Of a DNA stretch of 64,000 bases, positions 58,718 to 64,000 are shown piece by piece. Position 1 is the first letter of the stretch. The number at the start of each line of letters is the position of its first letter. The notes below the pieces were generated by a model that was given only the letters and a program-made list of their open reading frames with translations, did not search any database and was not told where the DNA came from. Source of the stretch: Microvelia longipes (Eukaryota; Arthropoda; Insecta; Hemiptera; Veliidae); contig JACMZG010001913.1 in the NCBI GenBank assembly GCA_018340805.1, positions 40,344,557 to 40,408,556 of the forward strand, in the 5' to 3' direction. The position numbers and the translations under genes were made by a program.

Positions 58718-58840
58718 AACCCCTCAGGAAGCCTTAAAACGCCTGAAACTGGTAATTCCGGTGACATCTCGGTTTCAGAATTTTTCGCAACTACAATACT
58801 TTTCCAATATACCTACCGTACAAATGAGGAAAAGTAAAAA
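58718..58840 (-). repeat. Interspersed repeat family A, reverse fragment
   Basis: 'cctcaggaagccttaaaacg', 'cctgaaactggtaattccgg' and 'caatacttttccaatatacc' are reverse family A blocks. Confidence 0.7.
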
Positions 58841-59149
58841 GGTTTAGCACTCAAAAAAACTAACAATTATAGTCAAGATCATTTCTCTCTATATCACTTC
58901 ATTTTTAAGATACAGCCTAAATATAGTTGCGCCTACATGAACGATTAAATTATTACTCCAGATGGATGTATTACGAAGAAGTTCTATCACAACAAATTTT
59001 CCACTATACCAAGCTACAATGGTCACGATATGTATTTTACCGCTCATCATTTTACTTCATTATCTCCTATGTGTAATAAAGATAATAATATAATAATAAA
59101 ATGTATCCTACACTATGACACAGAAATCTGCTAAAAACCGCTAAAACCT

Positions 59150-59572
59150 TAAAAGATATCTGACTAAGCTTAAATATAAGTAACTAAGCTTAAAACTAGT
59201 GCAAATAATAGTGCGTACTTCTAATTTTAGAGCCATAGTTTTGTACAACCAACTGGATAATTATGCGCATTTCCTATAAAAAATGCAGACGAAATGAATT
59301 ACGAGCAGTGCTTGACAATTGAGTAACTGCTTAGGTTCTAAAGCATGAACCGGAACCTTAAGCACGAAATGGGTTGTTAAGCACGGAAACACGCATTCTA
59401 AATGAAATTCGCCCGACAGCGGACCACCGCGCCGGAATTTTGTATTTAGTAGTTGTAAACTTGTATAATGTACAAAACTATAAAAATTATCATTCCAACC
59501 AGGATTGTTGTTAAGCACGGAAACACGCATCCAAAGGAAATTCGCCCGACATGCTGACCACCGCGCCAGAAT
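59150..59572. mobile_element. MITE related to 19992-20424, with duplicated end
   Basis: 59200-59440 matches the right half of the MITE at 19992-20424 ('gcagtgcttgacaattgag', 'gcggaccaccgcgccgga'). A second copy of its terminal ~60 bp follows at 59510-59572. The left terminus is missing. Confidence 0.65.
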
Positions 59573-59684
59573 TATTTATTCATTAAGTTTCTACGTTAGA
59601 ACCTACGGATCCTAAAATCAGTCCGTTTCAGTTTAAATGTAGATATGTTTTGTTTGTAGTTTAAAGCAATAGATTGTTACGCCT

Positions 59685-59890
59685 TTTACTTTTCTTTATT
59701 TAAGCCTTAGGCGTAAAGGAAAATTATTGTGTTTCCCTATGAAAATGGGAAACTGGGATATCAGGTAAATTATCCACTTAGGCCTTCTGAGTGGTTTTTA
59801 CCAAGTTATCTGTCCCTATATGTGCGTGTGCGTGTATTTGTGTTTTGTATTATTGTAAAACCCAGTGTGTTTACGCCAGAAAGTTAAAGT
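59685..59890 (+). repeat. Interspersed repeat family A, 5' fragment
   Basis: 'ggcgtaaaggaaaattattg', 'agtggtttttaccaagttat', 'tgtgcgtgtgcgtgt' and 'ttacgccagaaagttaaag' match the first half of the family, fairly diverged. Confidence 0.65.
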
Positions 59891-60069
59891 TTGATTCTCC
59901 AAGAGACCTTAGGCCTTTTTGCCACTCCGCTGAGTCAGCACTAGGGGCCACTTCGCGGTTCTAGCGCCTCCATGTGGCCGATTCACGGCCACATGCTTGT
60001 ACTTTTGAACTTTATCAGTTCGTCATATTACTGGTTTTTTATGCGTAGGATACTGCCAGGATATAATAA

Positions 60070-61127
60070 GCAGGGTTGGTACACCTGCTTTGGTGCGAGA
60101 AAGTTCAGTTTGATAAGTGCTCCGATAGTTTTTAAAAAATAATTTAGTTTAAGTGTTTATATTGCTTTAAATTTTTGTTTGAAGTGATTTTAAAGTCTCA
60201 GGTCACAAGAATAAAGTAAAATTATTAATGTAAGTGAATAATTATATATTTAAACTGATTGCGAACATTTGTCTTGTCAATATTGGTTGATAAGAACTTC
60301 ACGATAATCTATAAACAGAATTATTTATAGGAGTTTGATCTATAAATAAGAAAAAGAAAACAATAATTCAAAAGGCGTTACAGATGTTTGATAACATCTA
60401 ATCAATTATTTACGTGGATTACAATGATAAGCGTTACATGAAGATTATGCGAAACTAGCGTAACTAGGTTCCCGCGGACCCAGGTACTGCATAAGATCGT
60501 AGTTTTAATGACAACTACTAGAAAACGCTACAATACGGAGATTATTGCAATTTTCTACATTTAGTTACATAGCTCTCTACTAGAGTGAGCTAAAGGCGCT
60601 TTGTTAAAATAAAGAAAAATAAAAGCTGCAGTACAAATCACTACTACTAGAATGCGCTAGAATATATTATCTGGTGCCTTAAATAAACAATTACTTCTTA
60701 AGTAAATTTAGTTAAAATTTAAATTCATGTTATTAAATTTATTCGAATTAATAAAATAAATATATATTAATCATACTTAAATTAAATAATTTATAAATAT
60801 TATAACCATTTTATAAACTCTCTTAAAAGATCTAACTTTTGCATACTCTTTTAAGTATATATTAAGTATAAGTAAATATTAAGATTTGCTCTATTAAATA
60901 AATAATTACATTATAATACTATTATAATGATTACTATTACTATAAATTATAAACATAACTAAATAAAAGAAGATATAAATTGTAGTCATAGAATATAATT
61001 AATTAAATAAGCCGAAATAACTTACACGAAATATCAGCAAACTAATAGCAATAATCTTAATAATTGTAATTTAAAAATAAAAGAGAATCTTTTAGTAATA
61101 CTGCAAAAGAATACTGCTATTTAAATT
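60070..61127. other. AT-rich sequence upstream of the LINE, possibly its 5' UTR
   Basis: No open frame and no recognised element. The 5' boundary of the LINE cannot be placed from one copy; part of this stretch may be its promoter-bearing 5' UTR. Confidence 0.4.
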
Positions 61128-62192
61128 ATGGAGTCTAAAGAAGAATTAATCCAGTGTATTGATACAGCAGTTCAAAATGCTATAGAAGTGCAAATGGATC
61201 GATATAATGCTGGAGTGACTCTATTACTAAAAGACGTCATAACTAAGTTAGAAAGTGTTCAGGAAGCCCAGCAAGGAATGAGTCACTTAAAAAATCGTGT
61301 TAAGGTCCTGGAAGATAAGGATAGACGAAAAAATATCGTAATTTTAGGGATGGAGAAAAGATCGAATTACAAAGAACGAGAAAAGGATGTTTTTAACTTA
61401 TTAAATGGAGTTATGAAAATAAACTGCATATCTTCGGATATAGATTTCATTCAAGATAAAAAGAAAGCAGGCATATTAATTGTAGGTTTCACAACTTTCA
61501 GGAAAAAGATGGAAGCTTTGACAGCAGTGCATAAGCTTAAAGGAACCGATATAAAAATTTTTGAGGACTTCGACAAAGAAACGAGAGATATGAGAAAGTC
61601 ACTTGTACCTATAATGTTCAGGGCAAGGAATGCGGGCTACCATGCAGTAATCAAATTTAATAAACTCTTCGTAAATGGAAGAGAATGGGACGGAGCAGAA
61701 TTTCCATCTAACTCAAGAAATGATAGGATCACCGAAACACTATCGAGTAATGATGCTCATCAGAAAAACTATATTCTCAAAGACAATACGAATTATCACG
61801 ATGATATGAAACGGAGAGAAGCAAATTATAATTTTATAGCGAGCACAAGTCCAAAGAGTGTACCGGCAAACCTTGAAAAGCTAAAGGATAAAACTGAGAC
61901 TGCACAAAGAGAAATGGTAATGGGTAGTAAAGAAAATGGCAAGAGGAAGCTAGAGGAAGATAGATCCAATATTATACAACAAAGCTCATCAAAAAGAATA
62001 CATAACTCGACCACACAGCAACTGATTTCAAACTTCTTGACCATTAAGGACCAAAAGGAAAGAAATCAGCAAGAAGAGATGGGAACAACTGATAACCCAG
62101 ATAATAATGAGATGAATAAAAACCAATTACATAGGAAGACCAGTAAAGAATCTAGAGTGGAAGAGGTAGCAAACAATGAGGGAAAAACATAG
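61128..62192 (+). CDS. LINE ORF1 protein (coiled coil, RNA-binding type)
   Basis: 354 codons from ATG to TAG, uninterrupted. Residues ~1-65 are heptad-like (a likely coiled coil ending KNRVKVLEDKDRRKNIVILG). Residues ~60-190 form a compact basic domain with alternating hydrophobic segments (ILIVGFTTF, VIKFNKLFVNG) reminiscent of LINE ORF1 RRM-like domains. The remainder is charged and low complexity. ORF1 proteins coat the element RNA and assist target-primed reverse transcription. The stop is TAG-CAA-TTA and the same frame continues into ORF2. Intact, so the element may be young. Confidence 0.75.
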   Translation: MESKEELIQCIDTAVQNAIEVQMDRYNAGVTLLLKDVITKLESVQEAQQGMSHLKNRVKVLEDKDRRKNIVILGMEKRSNYKEREKDVFNLLNGVMKINCISSDIDFIQDKKKAGILIVGFTTFRKKMEALTAVHKLKGTDIKIFEDFDKETRDMRKSLVPIMFRARNAGYHAVIKFNKLFVNGREWDGAEFPSNSRNDRITETLSSNDAHQKNYILKDNTNYHDDMKRREANYNFIASTSPKSVPANLEKLKDKTETAQREMVMGSKENGKRKLEEDRSNIIQQSSSKRIHNSTTQQLISNFLTIKDQKERNQQEEMGTTDNPDNNEMNKNQLHRKTSKESRVEEVANNEGKT

Positions 62193-62198
62193 CAATTA
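62190..62198 (+). promoter_or_regulatory. Stop-codon readthrough context TAG-CAATTA
   Basis: The ORF1 stop is followed by CAATTA, an exact match to UAG-CAR-YYA, the context that programmes stop-codon readthrough in tobamoviruses. The frame stays open after it into the endonuclease, and the first in-frame ATG is at 62316, after the endonuclease N-terminal motif. Inferred from sequence only. Confidence 0.6.
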
Positions 62199-64000
62199 AT
62201 AAGCAAGTATCAAATAAACGACCAAACTATAAATAAAACAAGAAATATTAAAATCTACACATATAATGTACAGACGTTAAGAAATGATGAAAGATTGTAT
62301 GAATTAATAGAGGAAATGAAAAATAGAGAATGGGATGTAGTAGGTTTAGGAGAGGTTAGAAGGAAAGGGGAAAAACTAGTTAAAATGGAAGGAGGCATTG
62401 AGTTTTATTTTAATGGTGAAGGAGGGATAGGTGGAACCGGATTCTTAGTGAATAGTAATGACATGAAGAACATATGTATGTACAAATCTTATGGACACAG
62501 AGTATCAAAATTAATTATGGATATGAAAAACGGGAAAGATAAAGGAAGAATAAAAATAATACAAGTATATGCACCAACAGCAAATGCGGATATGGCAGAG
62601 ATCGAGGAGTTTTACGATAGCGTGAATCTTGCTTTAAATGAGGATAAATGCAGATTTACTGTAGTAATGGGAGATATGAATGCTAAGATTGGAGATGAAC
62701 AGGACTCTGAAGTAGTGGGAAAATATGGTTTTGGACAGAGGAATGAGAGGGGAAATAGATTAGTTGAGTTTGCTGAGGCTAATCAGTTATACATTATGAA
62801 CTCATTCTTTAAGAAAATACCAGAGAAGAAATGGACGTGGAGGAGCCCTGATGGAAAGACTCATAATGAAATTGATTTCTTTTTATCAAACCATAAGAAT
62901 ATTTTTATAGATGTGGAAACAGATGAGAAAATAAACATAGGAAGTGACCACAAGCCCCTTAGAGCATGTCTAAAACTAACCACAAGCAAAAAATCAAGAA
63001 ATAATAAAAACTACAGTAGAAGAGATGTGAAAAAACTACAGCTTAATACCAATCAAAGGGAAGAGTTTGAAAATCGTTTAAAAGAAAAGTTAAAACCAAA
63101 CATAATAGAAAAAACAAATGTGAACCAGCTCGATAAAGCATTAAAAACTGCATTACATGAAGCAGCTCAGGAAGTATTAGAAATGCAAGACCCAAAGGAA
63201 AATATGAAAAAGAAATGTTTACCTAAGAATATAAGAAAGCTATTCAATAAAAGAAATAAAATTAAGAAAAAAGGAAAAACGGAAGAACTAAAAAAGGTAT
63301 CAAAAGAACTGAGAACTACTATGAAAGAATGGAGCAAAGATAAGAAAATAAAAGAATTAAAAGAAACGATAGAAAAAGGGGGAAGTATTAAGGAATACTG
63401 GAAATCAAGAGCAATTGGTAGAAACCAGATTATAAGAATGAAAGATGAAACAGGAGAAATAAAAAATAAACAGGACGAAATATTGAACATTATAAGCTCC
63501 TTCTATGAAAAGCTATACAGTAAACCTTGCAATGATGAAGAAATAAAAATGAAAATATGAAAAAATACACAGATAGCGAAGAAAATAAAGTATTGCCTAT
63601 TCTTAAAGAGGAAATAGAGAGTGTAATCAAAAAACTGAAAAAGGTAAAGCTCCCGGATCCAATAACATTACTAATGAAATAATAAAATATGGAGGAGACT
63701 ATAATCAAATTTTACATGAGTTATATAATCAATGTTTTACTGAGAAAACTATACCAAAATGTTGGCTAAAGGCGGATTTAGTATTGATATTCAAGAAAGG
63801 GGATCCTATGAATATAAAAAATTATAGACCTATTAGCCTTCTACCAGTAATTTACAAAATATTCATGACTATTGTCACAAAGAGAATTGAAGGAAAAATA
63901 GAGCAGACCTTAACCTGTAACCAAACAGGATTCAGGAAAAACTTTTCAACTTTGGACAATATATTCACGATCAAACAACTCATAAGAAGTGCTCAAGAAT
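62193..64000 (+). pseudogene. LINE ORF2: APE endonuclease and reverse transcriptase (RTE-type), frameshifted and cut by window end
   Basis: An in-frame continuation of ORF1. The endonuclease spans about 62247-62970: YTYNVQTL, GLGEVRRKG, QVYAPT, GDMNAKIG, WTWRSPDGKTHNEIDFFL and GSDHKPL supply the expected N, E, Y, D/N and H catalytic positions. The wording matches the RTE / craniofacial-development-protein-2 group. A charged linker follows. The frame ends at TGA 63558-63560, then resumes in a second frame and, from about 63643, in a third (KGKAPGSNN, KKGDPMN, KNYRPISLLPVIYKI, FRKNFSTLDNI), which are reverse-transcriptase motifs. The two frameshifts lie in A-rich runs and may be sequencing error. 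The catalytic YADD region is beyond the window. Confidence 0.8.

Noticed and set aside
61826..62044. 72-codon ORF antisense to LINE ORF1
   Set aside because: A shadow of the charged region of ORF1; likewise 63167-63490 and 63490-63708 opposite ORF2.

Overview
The window is AT-rich, repeat-laden nuclear DNA of an arthropod, most likely an insect. The evidence is a split gene of the insect DUF1091 / MD-2-related secreted-protein type, densovirus-like insertions, an RTE-type LINE, tRNA-derived SINEs, hAT-type MITEs, long (TA)n runs and two satellites. I cannot name the species. Almost nothing from 1 to 20,590 or from 42,540 to 61,127 is host coding sequence; these parts are interspersed and tandem repeats.

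The centre (about 20.6-42.5 kb) is the most informative part. Three minus-strand exons (42535-42386, 21801-21625, 20683-20597), all in phase 0 with good splice sites, read as consecutive pieces of one DUF1091-like protein. The ~20.6-kb intron between the first two holds a cluster of three copies of an ambisense densovirus (Parvoviridae). Copy 1 (22058-24008) has a 5'-deleted capsid gene and only the tail of NS1. Copy 2 (24008-28055) has the complete NS region with its promoter, and a capsid gene carrying the same 5' deletion. Copy 3 (34776-38729) has an intact capsid ORF with a phospholipase A2 motif, but its NS 5' end is replaced by a duplicated internal NS1 segment. Long terminal palindromes are still present, with the small central loop in opposite orientations in copies 1 and 3, as in parvoviral flip/flop termini. 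The copies differ mainly by one- and two-base indels, so they are either very young or carry residual long-read error. A 76-bp satellite flanks the viral block in opposite orientations (28056-28739 and 39085-41990). A 1000-N gap and a 41-bp satellite lie between copies 2 and 3.

The right end (61128-64000) is a LINE of the RTE / craniofacial-development-protein-2 type. ORF1 is intact. ORF2 has an APE endonuclease and the start of a reverse transcriptase with two frameshifts, and runs off the window. ORF1 and ORF2 share one reading frame separated by a single TAG followed by CAATTA. That is the known UAG-CAR-YYA readthrough context, and ORF2 has no usable ATG before its endonuclease core.

The rest is mobile-element debris: a roughly 750-bp interspersed family seen about ten times, two hAT-like MITEs with exact 8-bp target duplications, a nested poly(A) retroposon with an 11-bp duplication, a small LTR element interrupted by a MITE, a 275-bp foldback element, SINEs, and several tandem arrays including one built of repeated splice-donor-like sequences.
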